A stretch of 64,000 nucleotides of DNA from Oscillibacter valericigenes (lineage in GTDB: Bacteria > Bacillota > Clostridia > Oscillospirales > Oscillospiraceae), in the NCBI RefSeq assembly GCF_016902445.1, contig NZ_JACSNX010000001.1:393741-457740 (forward strand), given 5' to 3'. A program made the position numbers and the translations under genes. Below are positions 16,532 through 25,132 of the stretch, in pieces (positions within the stretch are counted from its first letter, which is position 1; each line of letters starts with the position of its first letter). The notes below the pieces were generated by a model. The model worked only from the letters and a program-made list of their open reading frames with translations, was not told the DNA's origin and ran no database searches.

Positions 16532-17344
16532 TCACCGCTGATTTCTGGCCAGGGTCCGCAGATCCTTGTCCTTTTTCAGAAGCACTCCGGCGTAAGGGAT
16601 CTTCTCCGTGATCCGCTGCGGGTCCACGCCCCCGGCCGCCAGGGCCCGCAGCCAGTCCACCAGCTCGGAGGTGCTGGGCTTCTTCTCAATGTCCCGCAGG
16701 CCCCGCAGCCAGTAGAAGGCCTCCAGGGCCTGCTCCACCAGCGCTTCCTCGATATCCGGGAGATGGACCCGCACGATCCGCTCCATCTGTTCCCGATCCG
16801 GGAATTCGATGTAGTGGAAGACACAGCGGCGCAGGAAGGCGTCCGGCAGCTCCTTTTCCGCATTTGACGTGATGATGACGATGGGCCGCTGCCTGGCCCG
16901 CACCGTCTCCCGGGTCTCCGGGATGTAGAATTCCATCTGGTCCAGCTCCCAGAGAAGGTCGTTGGGGAACTCCAGGTCCGCCTTGTCGATCTCGTCGATC
17001 AGCAAAACCACCTGTTCTTCGGCGGCAAACGCCTCCCCCAGCTTCCCCAGCTTGATATACCGGCTGATGTCATCCACCCCGTGGCCGCCGAACTGGCTGT
17101 CGTACAGCCTCTGGACCACGTCGTACACATACAGGCCGTCCTGGGCCTTGGTGGTGGATTTCACATTCCAGATGATCAGCCGCTTGCCCAGAGCGTCCGC
17201 CACCGCCTGGGCCAGCATGGTCTTTCCGGTGCCAGGTTCTCCCTTCACCAGAAGGGGCTTTTGCAGGGTGATGGCAATGTTGACGGCATTCATCAGCTCC
17301 GCGGAGGCCACATATTCGTTTCCTCCGGTAAATCTCTGCTCCAT
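16532..17344 (-). CDS. MoxR-family AAA+ ATPase
   Basis: A 270-residue AAA+ protein with Walker A GEPGTGKT at 35-42 and Walker B LLIDEID near 114-120, followed by the sensor region IITSNAEKELPDAFLRRC. MoxR proteins work with VWA partners, here the next gene. A longer frame to 17,629 exists, but ATG 17344 is preceded by GGAG at eight bases and the upstream sequence is low-complexity GC-rich shadow of the PBP terminator area. The 248-base gap before the PBP gene holds no gene. Confidence 0.9.
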   Translation of the reverse strand: MEQRFTGGNEYVASAELMNAVNIAITLQKPLLVKGEPGTGKTMLAQAVADALGKRLIIWNVKSTTKAQDGLYVYDVVQRLYDSQFGGHGVDDISRYIKLGKLGEAFAAEEQVVLLIDEIDKADLEFPNDLLWELDQMEFYIPETRETVRARQRPIVIITSNAEKELPDAFLRRCVFHYIEFPDREQMERIVRVHLPDIEEALVEQALEAFYWLRGLRDIEKKPSTSELVDWLRALAAGGVDPQRITEKIPYAGVLLKKDKDLRTLARNQR

Positions 17345-17560
17345 ATGAAACTCCTTTTTCAGTATTTTCTTTTCCGGGCCGGGGCCCGCCTGCAGCCGGC
17401 CGGGACGTCTCCGCCTTGTCCGGCGGTGTCTGCCGATCGGCTCTGCGCCTCCTCCGGCCCGTGTCCCGGCCCTCTGGGGCTCCGGCGGCCCCCAGCAGCA
17501 GGATACCACAGCCTGTCGCTCTTTTCCATCGGGATCGGCGGGACGCCGCCGGAAGCAGGA

Positions 17561-17588
17561 CAGCGGCCCGGCAGATGCCGGGCCGCTG
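17561..17588 (-). terminator. Hairpin terminator after the penicillin-binding protein gene
   Basis: A perfect 13-bp stem (CAGCGGCCCGGCA and its complement) begins five bases after the PBP stop. It is nearly the same hairpin as at 15,257, and the similarity extends into flanking bases. Confidence 0.75.
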
Positions 17589-17592
17589 CTGC

Positions 17593-20256
17593 TCATGTTC
17601 CGGTGCTGCTGTCCCAGAAGCCGCTCCACCAGTCCTCGCCGGCGTCTCCGAAGCCGCCGGTGGGATCCGTAGGATCCGGCTCCGTAGGCTCCTCTCCGCC
17701 GCCGGAGGGATCCTCCCCCGACGTGCCCGGATCTGTGGAGGTGCCCGGGTCATTGGGATCCGGAGGCTGCCAGTTGGGATCACTGGGATCCAGTCCGGCG
17801 TTGGGGTCATCCGGGTCCGTGGTCGTGGCCGAAGTATGGACGGGACAGCCGCCGGGGCTGGTCTCCGTGGGGGCGACCGCCTCCTCCAGCGTGCTGATCA
17901 GGTAGGCGTCGTCCGAGGCGGTGATGCTCTCGCCGTAGTCCTCCCGCACGTAATCCAGATAACCCTGCTGGACGATGGACTCCGCCGGGCAGAACTCCCC
18001 TGCCAGACAGTTGCCCTCGGTGCAGATGTCCACCATCTTGTGGAGCGTGCACTCGCCCTGGGGTTCCGTACCGCTGGCTACCGTATATCTGACGGCCCGG
18101 TCTCCTCTTGGGTCAGCATGGCAGGCTTCCGTACACGGCAGGCCGCTGTCGGCGCAGACCGTGACGGTGGTCAGGCCGCTGCTGGGCTTGCTGAAGGACT
18201 TGTCCGGCAGGTCGGCGTGGACCTTCTCCATCACCTGCCGCCACAGGGAGGCCGCCGGGTTCACGGAGTAGCTGATCCGCTCGTTCTTGGCATAGCCCAC
18301 CCAGACGGCCGCGCAGTAATAGGGGGTGTAGCCGGTGAAATACCGGTCGTAGTTGTCGTTGGTGGTACCGGTCTTGCCGGCGATGTGCATGCCGCTGAAG
18401 CGGGCGCCGCCGCCGGTGCCGCCGTACTCGTTGACCGCCCGGTACAGCATGTTCGTCATCAGATAGGCGGTGGTCTCCTTCATGGCCACATGCTGCTCCG
18501 TCTCCTTTTCCAGGATCACGGTGGTGTTGTCGTTGGCCAGAACCTTGACATAGGTCTTGGGTTCGTTATAGACGCCGTTGTTGGCAAAGGCCGCATAGGC
18601 CGCCGCCATGTCCACGGTGCTGAGACCGTAGGTCAATCCGCCCAGACCCAGGGGGCTGACATTCATGTCCTCCGCCGCCAGGGGCAGGTTCAGGTTCTCC
18701 GTGGCAAAGCGGAACGCCTCCGTAACGCCCACCTTCTCCAGGGTCTGCACGGCGATGGTGTTGATGGACGCCTTGACGCCGTTGCTCACCGAGGTCCAGC
18801 CCGTATAGGTGTTGGGAGAGTTCTTGGGCCACGGGCTACCGTTCAGCAGCTGGACCGGGTAGTTGTCAAAGGTAGTGGCCGGAGACACCACGCCGGCGTC
18901 CAGTGCCGGGGCATAGGCCGTCAGCGGCTTGATGGAGGAGCCGGGCTGCTGGATATCCGTGGCATAGTTCCACAGCCGGTTCCCCTCCTTGGCCCCCATG
19001 TCGCCCACCATGGCCACGATGTTGCCGGTGGAGGGCTCGATGATGGTGATGCCGGAGTGGATCAGCTGGCCGTTGGCGGAGGTCAGGTTGTTCAGGCTCC
19101 CCCGGTCCTCGTAGACGGACTCGGCGATCTCCTGGATCTCCGGGTCCAGGGTGGTGTAGATGTTGTAGCCGCTGTTGTAGATGCGGATCCGGGCCTCTTC
19201 CGTGGTGATGCCGTACAGCTCCGCCAGGTCCGCGGACACGTCGTCCAGCACCTGGTCCACAAACCAGGAGTTGATGTTGGTGCCGCCGGTGGCCTCCGTC
19301 ACGATGTCCGTGGCAGAGGTGGTGCCGTCGGTGAAGTGGAGCTCCTCCGCCTTGGCGGCCTCCGCCTCCTCCGGCGTCAGGTAGTCCAGACCGGTGACGC
19401 CCACCTCCGCATTGCCGCCGGCCATCCGGTCCAGGATCAGCTCCTGGCGCATCTTGTTGGCCTCCCGGGGCGTTGTGGTGGTGCCGTCCTCCCGGGTGAT
19501 GGTGATGGTGGACATGGGACCGTACATGGAGGGGTTGTTGGTGATGGCGATGAGGCATGCGCACTCCGCCACGTCCAGCTCCGACACATCCTTGCCGAAG
19601 TAGAACTCCGCGGCGGTCTGCACGCCGTAGCAGCCCTGGCCCAGATAGATGGTGTTCAGGTACATCTCCAGGATCTCCCACTTGGTGTAGTTCTTCTCGA
19701 ACTCCAGCGCCCGGAAGATCTCCCGCACCTTGCGGTTGATGGTGTTGCCATCGTCGCCGGTCATGTTCTTCAGCACCTGCTGGGTCAGGGTGGAACCGCC
19801 GAAGGTGGCCCGGCTGCCGGTGAAGAAGTTCAGCGTCGCCGAGGCGGTTCGGGTCCAGTCCACGCCGTTGTGCTCAAAGAACCGGTGGTCCTCGATGGCC
19901 ACGGCCGCCTGCCACAGGGCGTCCGGCATCTCATCAAAGTCCACCCAGATCCGGTTCTCATCGCCGTAGACCGTCTGGTACTCCACCCACTCTCCGGAGT
20001 CCTTGTCCTGATAATAGATGATGGAGCTGAGATTCATGGTGTAGTCATCGGCGTTGATGTCCAGCGTGGGCGCCAGCGTCGTCCTGACGTACATCATAAA
20101 GATCCCGGCGAGCATCGCAGTCGTGCAGATGCCCACCAGCAGGACCGTCCCCAGAATAAAGGCGACTTTATGTCCTGTGCGTTTGGTGCTTTTCCGCTGT
20201 TGGGGTTCCCGACGGGGGACCATCTCATGGCCGCCGGTCCGTCTGTTATGTTCCAA
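17593..20256 (-). CDS. Class A penicillin-binding protein (bifunctional glycosyltransferase/transpeptidase)
   Basis: Polymerises and cross-links peptidoglycan at the outer face of the membrane. The 887-residue protein has a membrane anchor at about 31-56, a GT51 glycosyltransferase domain with Glu122 in IEDHRFFEH and FGGSTLTQQ at 152-160, and a transpeptidase domain with SSIK at 440-443, SIN at 497-499 and KTG at 628-630. The last 90 residues are a Pro/Asp/Gly/Ser-rich tail with repeats of DPN and DPGTS. No ATG suits the start; TTG 20256 lies seven bases after AAAGGAGGTG and gives the normal short cytosolic head. It is divergent from the DUF1292 gene. Confidence 0.92.
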   Translation of the reverse strand: MEHNRRTGGHEMVPRREPQQRKSTKRTGHKVAFILGTVLLVGICTTAMLAGIFMMYVRTTLAPTLDINADDYTMNLSSIIYYQDKDSGEWVEYQTVYGDENRIWVDFDEMPDALWQAAVAIEDHRFFEHNGVDWTRTASATLNFFTGSRATFGGSTLTQQVLKNMTGDDGNTINRKVREIFRALEFEKNYTKWEILEMYLNTIYLGQGCYGVQTAAEFYFGKDVSELDVAECACLIAITNNPSMYGPMSTITITREDGTTTTPREANKMRQELILDRMAGGNAEVGVTGLDYLTPEEAEAAKAEELHFTDGTTSATDIVTEATGGTNINSWFVDQVLDDVSADLAELYGITTEEARIRIYNSGYNIYTTLDPEIQEIAESVYEDRGSLNNLTSANGQLIHSGITIIEPSTGNIVAMVGDMGAKEGNRLWNYATDIQQPGSSIKPLTAYAPALDAGVVSPATTFDNYPVQLLNGSPWPKNSPNTYTGWTSVSNGVKASINTIAVQTLEKVGVTEAFRFATENLNLPLAAEDMNVSPLGLGGLTYGLSTVDMAAAYAAFANNGVYNEPKTYVKVLANDNTTVILEKETEQHVAMKETTAYLMTNMLYRAVNEYGGTGGGARFSGMHIAGKTGTTNDNYDRYFTGYTPYYCAAVWVGYAKNERISYSVNPAASLWRQVMEKVHADLPDKSFSKPSSGLTTVTVCADSGLPCTEACHADPRGDRAVRYTVASGTEPQGECTLHKMVDICTEGNCLAGEFCPAESIVQQGYLDYVREDYGESITASDDAYLISTLEEAVAPTETSPGGCPVHTSATTTDPDDPNAGLDPSDPNWQPPDPNDPGTSTDPGTSGEDPSGGGEEPTEPDPTDPTGGFGDAGEDWWSGFWDSSTGT

Positions 20257-20498
20257 TGCAGAGCACCTCCTTTTTTCGAAATTGGATTTGCTGCTGAAAG
20301 CAGTCACCGCGCCGCATGCCGCGGGCGCGAAGGCGCAGAGTCCTCCATAATATGTTCTATTGTACCATCCCTTGTCAATATTGAAAATGTCGTATTTTGA
20401 AGAAAAAAAGTTCCCCATCTACATGTTTTTTTTGTTTTCCGGGCAGGATAAGGTCATTCCCTGAGCCGAGTTTTTCAGATTTCCAAAACTTCGCCCCC

Positions 20499-20527
20499 TT
20501 GCAATCTTCCGGAAAGTCGGTTACAAT
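20499..20527 (+). promoter_or_regulatory. Promoter of the DUF1292 gene
   Basis: TTGCAA and TACAAT separated by 17 bases, about 30 bases before the ribosome-binding sequence AAAGGAGG of the following gene. Confidence 0.8.
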
Positions 20528-20560
20528 ACGCATATACGCAGCCACAAAGGAGGATTCCCT

Positions 20561-20851
20561 ATGGCAGAGGAATACGGCCCCACTTTCATCACGGTCACGG
20601 ACGAGGACGGCCGGGAGATCGTGCTGGAATTCATCGACGCGCTGGAGTACAACGGGCAGCAGTATCAGGCGTTTTTCCCCGCCGAGACGGAGGGAGAGGA
20701 CGAAGATGACCCCGACAACGGCCTGGTGATCCTGAAGGTGATCCACGAGGACGGAGAGGATCTGCTGTCCACCCTGGACTCCGACGAAGAGCTGGACGCG
20801 GTCTATGACCTGTTCATGGAGTCCCTGTTCGACGAGGACGACCCCTCCTGA
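20561..20851 (+). CDS. DUF1292 (YrzB-like) acidic protein
   Basis: A 96-residue, strongly acidic cytosolic protein of the DUF1292 family, widespread in Firmicutes and of unknown function. The core ITVTDEDGREIVLEFID and the later VILKVIHEDGEDLL are typical. It starts with ATG after AAAGGAGG and has its own promoter. In Bacillus the homologue lies near yrrK/yrzL; here it stands alone between the PBP gene and the probable 6S RNA. Confidence 0.85.
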   Translation: MAEEYGPTFITVTDEDGREIVLEFIDALEYNGQQYQAFFPAETEGEDEDDPDNGLVILKVIHEDGEDLLSTLDSDEELDAVYDLFMESLFDEDDPS

Positions 20852-20897
20852 GGCCGGGGACCCGAAAAATTTCTCTGCGGCTTTTCCGCAGATCCCC

Positions 20898-20926
20898 TTG
20901 CATCCCGCGTCGGGATGTGATACGTT
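20898..20926 (+). promoter_or_regulatory. Candidate promoter overlapping a palindrome
   Basis: TTGCAT and TACGTT with 17 bases between. The spacer contains CATCCCG-CGT-CGGGATG, a perfect 7-bp inverted repeat at 20,900-20,916 that overlaps the -35 end, so a repressor could act here. No gene starts directly after it; it may add to transcription of the RNA gene downstream. Confidence 0.4.
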
Positions 20927-20987
20927 GAATATGTGCCCTGCGGGGTTTGTGATAGATCTTTTTTTAACCCACATTTCGTTATACGGG

Positions 20988-21170
20988 ACGCCAGATCAGT
21001 GCGTGGTTCGCAGGCCTCCCGGCTGCCGTCCGCGGCTGGAAGTTGGAAGTGGTAAAGCGCGCTGGAGGCGACCCACCTGGCCGTGAAGGTGCAGGTTATA
21101 ACGGATCTACACGGCTTTTGCGGGGCACGCTTTGGAATCAGAAAGGGGCGGCACAGGCCGCCCCTTTTTC
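20988..21170 (+). ncRNA. ssrS: Probable 6S RNA
   Basis: The stretch has no reading frame, starts just after a TTATAC -10 box at 20,979-20,984 and ends with a clear rho-independent terminator (GGGGCGGC / GCCGCCCC then TTTTT, 21,142-21,170). It folds on itself as one long rod: GCGTGGTTCGCA near 21,001 pairs with TGCGGGGCACGC near 21,120 (one mismatch), GCCGT pairs with ACGGC, and the apex contains CACCT..AGGTG. A 180-base rod with an open centre is the 6S architecture that mimics a promoter for RNA polymerase. The call is from structure and size, not from a covariance search. Confidence 0.58.
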
Positions 21171-21234
21171 TGCCTGCCGGCCCCGGGGCGCTGGACGGAT
21201 TCCAGATAATCTCGCGGGTTCCCGCAAATTCCTC

Positions 21235-21263
21235 TTGCAGAATCCGTCTGTATCCAGTATAAT
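21235..21263 (+). promoter_or_regulatory. Promoter of the foldase gene
   Basis: TTGCAG and TATAAT with a 17-base spacer, 70 bases upstream of the ATG at 21333. The leader contains no obvious structure. Confidence 0.82.
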
Positions 21264-21332
21264 ATCAAAGTGCGTAAATTCCGGTTTTTTGGGAAACCTC
21301 GCACCTGATTACTTGAGAGGACTGAAACACAC

Positions 21333-22910
21333 ATGAGCGCATCAAGAGAAAAGAAATCCCGCCAGGAGCAGACCGGCTCCGGCTGGAACGATCCCAAGAC
21401 CGCCCGCGAAGCAAAGGAGCGGAAAGAGGAGCGGCGCACCAACATCCTGTACGGCACCATTGGTGTGGTGTTCCTGCTGGTGGCCATCGCCGCCGTTGTC
21501 TGGAAGTCCAACATCATCCCCAAGTCGGCCACTGCCGTCACCATCAACGGTGAGACGTACAACGCCGCCGAGGTGAACTTCTACTTCGAGAACAACTACC
21601 AGAACTTCCTCAACCAAAACTACAACTATCTGAGCATGATCGGCCTGGACACCGGCTCTTCCCTGAAGAGCCAGACCGTTTCTGCCACCGGCGCCATGTT
21701 CGTCACCGACGCCACCGAGGGCGAGACCTGGTACGACTACTTCCTGAACGGGGCGCTGGATCAGATGGCCGGCATCCAGGCGCTGAATGATGCCGCCGCG
21801 GCCGACGGCTTCACCTGGACCGATGAGCTGCAGGCTGATCTGGACGCCAATATGGAGACGCTGTCCAGCACCGCCAGCACTTACGGCTACACGGAGCAGC
21901 AGTACCTGAGCCTGATCTACGGCAGCACCATGACCCGCAGCATCTATGAGGAGCAGACCCGCCGCAGCATGCTGGCCACCGCCTACCTCCAGGATTATCA
22001 GGACAGCCTGTCCTACACCGACGAGGAGCTGGAGGCCGCCTATGAGGAGGCCCGCACCACTTATGACCACGTGACCTGCCAGTTCGTCCGGGTCAACGGC
22101 GCCGCCGCGGACACGGATGAGGAGGGCAATGAGATCGAGGTCACGGACGAGATGACCGCCGAGGCCATGGCCACTGCCAAGACCACCGCCGATGCCATCT
22201 ACGCCGCCTATCAGGCCGGCACCTCTCTGGAGGATGCTGCGGCCGAATATGAGTCCACCGCCTCCTATACAAACTCCGAGAGCTACACTTACAACACCTC
22301 CGTCCTGGGCGAGTGGCTGTATGACGACGCCCGCCAGGCCGGCGACTCCGCCGTGCTGGAGGATGCCGACAACGATGCCTTCTATGTGGTGGTCTTCAAC
22401 AGCCGCGGCCGGGATGATTACAACACGGTGAACGTGCGGCATATCCTGATCCAGCCGGAGGCCTCCGAGCTCTCTGAGGACGACGAGGGCTATGAGGACG
22501 ACGTGGCCGCCAAGGATGCCGAGGCCCAGCAGAAGGCCCAGGACATCCTGGACGAGTGGGAGGCCGGCGCCGCCACGGAGGACTCCTTCGCCGAGCTGGC
22601 CAACGAGTACTCCGCAGACGGCGGCTCCAACACCAACGGCGGCCTGTATGAGCAGGTCTATCAGGGCCAGATGGTGACGGAGTTCAACGACTGGTGCTTC
22701 GATCCCGCCCGGCAGCCCGGCGACACCGGCATCATCCACAACGACTCCACCGGCTACCATGTGATGTACTTCGTGGGCTATGACAAGCCCTACTGGCAGA
22801 TCCGGGTGACCAACGCTCTGGTAAGTGACGCTGTGGACAGCTTCTACACAGAGAAGACCGAGGGCTATACTGCTGAGCAGTCCTCCTTCGGCATGCGCTT
22901 TGTGGGCTGA
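21333..22910 (+). CDS. Membrane-anchored parvulin-type peptidyl-prolyl isomerase (PrsA/SurA-like)
   Basis: Extracytoplasmic foldase for secreted proteins. The 525-residue protein has a charged cytosolic head (Lys/Arg/Glu-rich, 1-35), one membrane anchor at about 38-57 and a long outer part. A SurA-like helical region precedes a PPIC domain that begins at about 367 with VNVRHILIQPEA and continues with DSFAELANEYSAD and GGLYEQVYQGQMV. Many Asp/Glu and Ala residues fit an extracellular protein. PrsA is normally a lipoprotein of about 290-350 residues; this longer, helix-anchored type is common in Oscillospiraceae. It has its own promoter and terminator. Confidence 0.85.
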   Translation: MSASREKKSRQEQTGSGWNDPKTAREAKERKEERRTNILYGTIGVVFLLVAIAAVVWKSNIIPKSATAVTINGETYNAAEVNFYFENNYQNFLNQNYNYLSMIGLDTGSSLKSQTVSATGAMFVTDATEGETWYDYFLNGALDQMAGIQALNDAAAADGFTWTDELQADLDANMETLSSTASTYGYTEQQYLSLIYGSTMTRSIYEEQTRRSMLATAYLQDYQDSLSYTDEELEAAYEEARTTYDHVTCQFVRVNGAAADTDEEGNEIEVTDEMTAEAMATAKTTADAIYAAYQAGTSLEDAAAEYESTASYTNSESYTYNTSVLGEWLYDDARQAGDSAVLEDADNDAFYVVVFNSRGRDDYNTVNVRHILIQPEASELSEDDEGYEDDVAAKDAEAQQKAQDILDEWEAGAATEDSFAELANEYSADGGSNTNGGLYEQVYQGQMVTEFNDWCFDPARQPGDTGIIHNDSTGYHVMYFVGYDKPYWQIRVTNALVSDAVDSFYTEKTEGYTAEQSSFGMRFVG

Positions 22911-22922
22911 TCTCCCTGCACC

Positions 22923-22965
22923 AAAATGTCCGGCTTTGCGTGTTCAAAGCCGGACATTTTTCACC
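22923..22965 (+). terminator. Rho-independent terminator after the foldase gene
   Basis: AAAATGTCCGGCTTTG pairs perfectly with CAAAGCCGGACATTTT across a six-base loop and is followed by T and C residues. Confidence 0.9.
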
Positions 22966-22987
22966 CTTTTCCGTATGGAGGTCTGTT

Positions 22988-23707
22988 ATGGAACATCCTT
23001 TTCTCCGCAATGAGATGCTGTGGGGCCCGGAGGCCCAGGCCCGGCTCCGCTCCGCCCACGTACTGCTGCTGGGACTGGGCGGCGTGGGCAGCTACGCCGC
23101 CGAGTGCCTGGCCCGGTCCGGGATCGGCGAGCTGACGCTGGTGGACAGCGACACCGTGGCCCTCACCAACCTGAACCGCCAGCTGGAGGCTCTCCACTCC
23201 ACCCTGGGTCAGCCCAAGGCGGAGGCGGTGGCCGCCCGGCTCCGGGACATCAATCCGGAGGCGGTGCTCCATCCCATCCACGGCCTGTACGATGCCGCCC
23301 ACCGGGACCGGTTCTTCCCGGAGGGCTGCCGGTATGACTACATTGTGGACGCCATCGACCTGGTGTCCTGCAAGCTGGATCTGGCGGAGACGGCCCTGCG
23401 GCTGCAGATCCCGCTCATCGCCGCCCTAGGCACCGGCAACAAGCTGGACCCCACCCTGCTGCAGGTGACGGATATCTCCAAGACCTACGGCTGCCCCCTG
23501 GCCCGGGTGATGCGCAAGGAGCTGCGTGCCCGTGGCATCCAGCACCTGAAGGTGGTGTTCAGCCCGGAGGAGCCCGTCTCCCCCGCCCAGCCGGAGACAC
23601 CGCCTCCCGGCCGCCGCAGCGTGCCTGCCAGCAACCCCTGGGTGCCCGCCACGGCGGGGCTGCTGCTGGGCAGCGCCGTGGTGCGGGACCTGATCGTCGC
23701 CCTCTGA
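22988..23707 (+). CDS. tcdA: tRNA threonylcarbamoyladenosine dehydratase (ThiF/E1-like)
   Basis: ATP-dependent enzyme that cyclises t6A37 in tRNA to ct6A. The 239-residue protein has the nucleotide-binding motif GLGGVGSYAAE at 29-39, the E1-type VDSDTVALTNLNRQ at about 52-66 and a middle DAIDLVSCKLDL. The C-terminal part with PGRRSVPASNPWVPATAGL is characteristic for TcdA (formerly YgdL/CsdL) and separates it from MoeB and ThiF. ATG 22988 is taken because GGAGG lies eight bases upstream and the longer frame runs through the terminator of the preceding gene. A strong terminator follows. Confidence 0.9.
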   Translation: MEHPFLRNEMLWGPEAQARLRSAHVLLLGLGGVGSYAAECLARSGIGELTLVDSDTVALTNLNRQLEALHSTLGQPKAEAVAARLRDINPEAVLHPIHGLYDAAHRDRFFPEGCRYDYIVDAIDLVSCKLDLAETALRLQIPLIAALGTGNKLDPTLLQVTDISKTYGCPLARVMRKELRARGIQHLKVVFSPEEPVSPAQPETPPPGRRSVPASNPWVPATAGLLLGSAVVRDLIVAL

Positions 23708-23716
23708 CCGCAGACG

Positions 23717-23750
23717 CAAAAGCAGCCCGCTTTCAGCGGGCTGCTTTTGT
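23717..23750. terminator. Bidirectional terminator between tcdA and the lipoprotein gene
   Basis: CAAAAGCAGCCCGCT, loop TTC, AGCGGGCTGCTTTTG: a perfect 15-bp stem whose A- and T-rich ends serve both convergent genes. Confidence 0.9.
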
Positions 23751-23776
23751 TATGGAGCAGGAGTGCCCGCAGACTG

Positions 23777-24121
23777 TCAGGCCGTCTCAGACTTGGTGAT
23801 CGAGACCGCCACAGGCGCCGGATCCTCGCTGCCCAGCTCTCCAGTGTAGGTGACTGTCACAGAGTCGCCCTCCTCCAGTTCTGCCGGGTCCACGTCCTCG
23901 CCGAAGTCGAAGACTGCATAGGTCTCATCCTCTGTCAGCAGCACCAGATAATCATCCAGCCGGTTCACAACGCCGCTGACAGTGGCGGTGGCCTCCTCCG
24001 TGCTGTCCGTCGTGCCGCTGACCGCGGCGTCCCCGTTCCCGGAGGGATCGCTGTTGGAGCCGCAGGCCGCCAGCGTCAGCAGCATCAGCGCCGCCAGCAA
24101 TGCAGTGATCGTTCGTTTCAT
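23777..24121 (-). CDS. Small lipoprotein of unknown function
   Basis: A 114-residue predicted lipoprotein. The signal peptide (MKRTITALLAALMLLTLAAC) ends in the lipobox LAAC with Cys20, followed by a Ser/Gly/Asp linker. The mature part (about 45-114) is a small beta-type domain that looks like an OB fold (TVSGVVNRLDDYLVLLTED, then DSVTVTYTGEL). An ATG four codons upstream overlaps the ribosome-binding sequence, so the one at 24121 is taken. A TTGAGT-17-TATAAT promoter lies upstream and a shared terminator downstream. Confidence 0.8.
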   Translation of the reverse strand: MKRTITALLAALMLLTLAACGSNSDPSGNGDAAVSGTTDSTEEATATVSGVVNRLDDYLVLLTEDETYAVFDFGEDVDPAELEEGDSVTVTYTGELGSEDPAPVAVSITKSETA

Positions 24122-24175
24122 GTGTGGTTCCATCCTTTTTTGAGAATTTGTACGGCCTCGCGCGCGACCGTTTGC

Positions 24176-24204
24176 CCATTATACGGGATGCGGATCCCCC
24201 ACTC
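24176..24204 (-). promoter_or_regulatory. Promoter of the lipoprotein gene
   Basis: On the minus strand TTGAGT and TATAAT with 17 bases between, about 55 bases upstream of the start codon. Confidence 0.78.
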
Positions 24205-24282
24205 AACAACAAATCGGAAACAGTTCTCTCTTTTTTGAAAACATTTTGTGAACAGGACTTTTGCAGGGAGGTCCGGGCGCAG

Positions 24283-24316
24283 AGGAAAGGCCCCGCCCTC
24301 CGGCGGGGCCTTTCCT
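24283..24316. terminator. Hairpin terminator downstream of the anti-sigma-like gene
   Basis: AGGAAAGGCCCCGCC, loop CTCC, GGCGGGGCCTTTCCT: a 15-bp perfect stem. It lies 21 bases after the stop of the minus-strand gene; T runs are short on both sides. Confidence 0.75.
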
Positions 24317-24337
24317 TCTTTGAGGAGAACCGCCCTT

Positions 24338-25129
24338 TTACAGATTTTGCAGGATGAACTCCACCTCTTCCAGAACGGTCTCTCTATCGTACAGCACATA
24401 TGTTGCATAGACCCAATACCGGATATTTCCTCTGACCAGGAAGGCGTCTACGCCGCCTGAGTCGTCATCCCATGTGGAAACCATGACGGCCTCTTCCCCA
24501 TCCGGCAGCTGATAGCGCAGATCCTCCCGCTCCATGCTGTAATTTGGGTCCGGTAATCCGTAGTAGAGGAATGTGTTGTCCCCCGGCTCTTCCACGTAGT
24601 TCTCGGTGTAGAGGGTCGCACGCACACCGATATTGAGCCGATCCGTGGGGGTCTGGAGGGGGAGCGGGTAGGATCTCAGCTCCGCCTCCGCCAGCTCTCC
24701 GTTTCTCGTTTTGAGCTGGAGTGTCGCAGGCGCTTCCACACCCGGTACACGGGTGCCCAGGAAGTCCTCGGCTTCCGCCCATGTGTCAAACTTCTGTTCC
24801 CAAAACCGCTCCGCACCGGCCGCTGCATCCAGAGCCTCCTGGGAAAATGCCTCCAGCGGTGTGCGCTCCACGTCTGTGAGCACCTTGTATGCGTGATCTG
24901 CCCCTGTCTCCGCCAGCTGCTCCGGCGTGAAGTTCCGGATCTCCACATGATATACCGCCGCCAGGGCCGTTCCGGTCAGGGCCAGGATCAAGACCGCTGC
25001 CAGAACTCCCCCGGAAACCCTGCGCCGGCAGACAGGCCTCTGCTCCCTTGCCGGGATCTCCCGGATCTCCCGCCAAAGATCCTCAGGTGCCCGGACCTGT
25101 TCAAATGTCTTCCGATAGATGTTCCGCAT
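24338..25129 (-). CDS. Membrane protein cotranscribed with ECF sigma factor (anti-sigma-like)
   Basis: A 263-residue single-pass protein. Residues 1-40 are cytosolic and charged (FEQVRAPEDLWREIREIP, a short sigma-binding-like segment), a membrane helix lies at about 41-59, and the rest is extracytoplasmic and acidic with no recognised domain. Its position four bases after an ECF sigma gene and this topology fit an anti-sigma factor that senses the outside, but no ZAS zinc motif (HxxxCxxC) is present, so the assignment is by context. Confidence 0.68.
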   Translation of the reverse strand: MRNIYRKTFEQVRAPEDLWREIREIPAREQRPVCRRRVSGGVLAAVLILALTGTALAAVYHVEIRNFTPEQLAETGADHAYKVLTDVERTPLEAFSQEALDAAAGAERFWEQKFDTWAEAEDFLGTRVPGVEAPATLQLKTRNGELAEAELRSYPLPLQTPTDRLNIGVRATLYTENYVEEPGDNTFLYYGLPDPNYSMEREDLRYQLPDGEEAVMVSTWDDDSGGVDAFLVRGNIRYWVYATYVLYDRETVLEEVEFILQNL

Positions 25130-25132
25130 GGC

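Noticed and set aside
17416..20400. Very long plus-strand frame (994 codons) opposite the PBP gene
   Set aside because: Composition is Gly/Val/His/Arg-rich shadow coding typical of the antisense of a high-GC gene; the minus-strand PBP has all catalytic motifs. The same holds for long antisense frames over the foldase, BMP, ygeY and threonine synthase genes.
20852..21170. tmRNA, RNase P RNA or SRP RNA in the gap after the DUF1292 gene
   Set aside because: The hallmarks (tag-peptide frame, GAGGAAAGTCC, GGTCCGGAAGGAAGCAG-like core) are absent; the long self-complementary rod fits 6S better.
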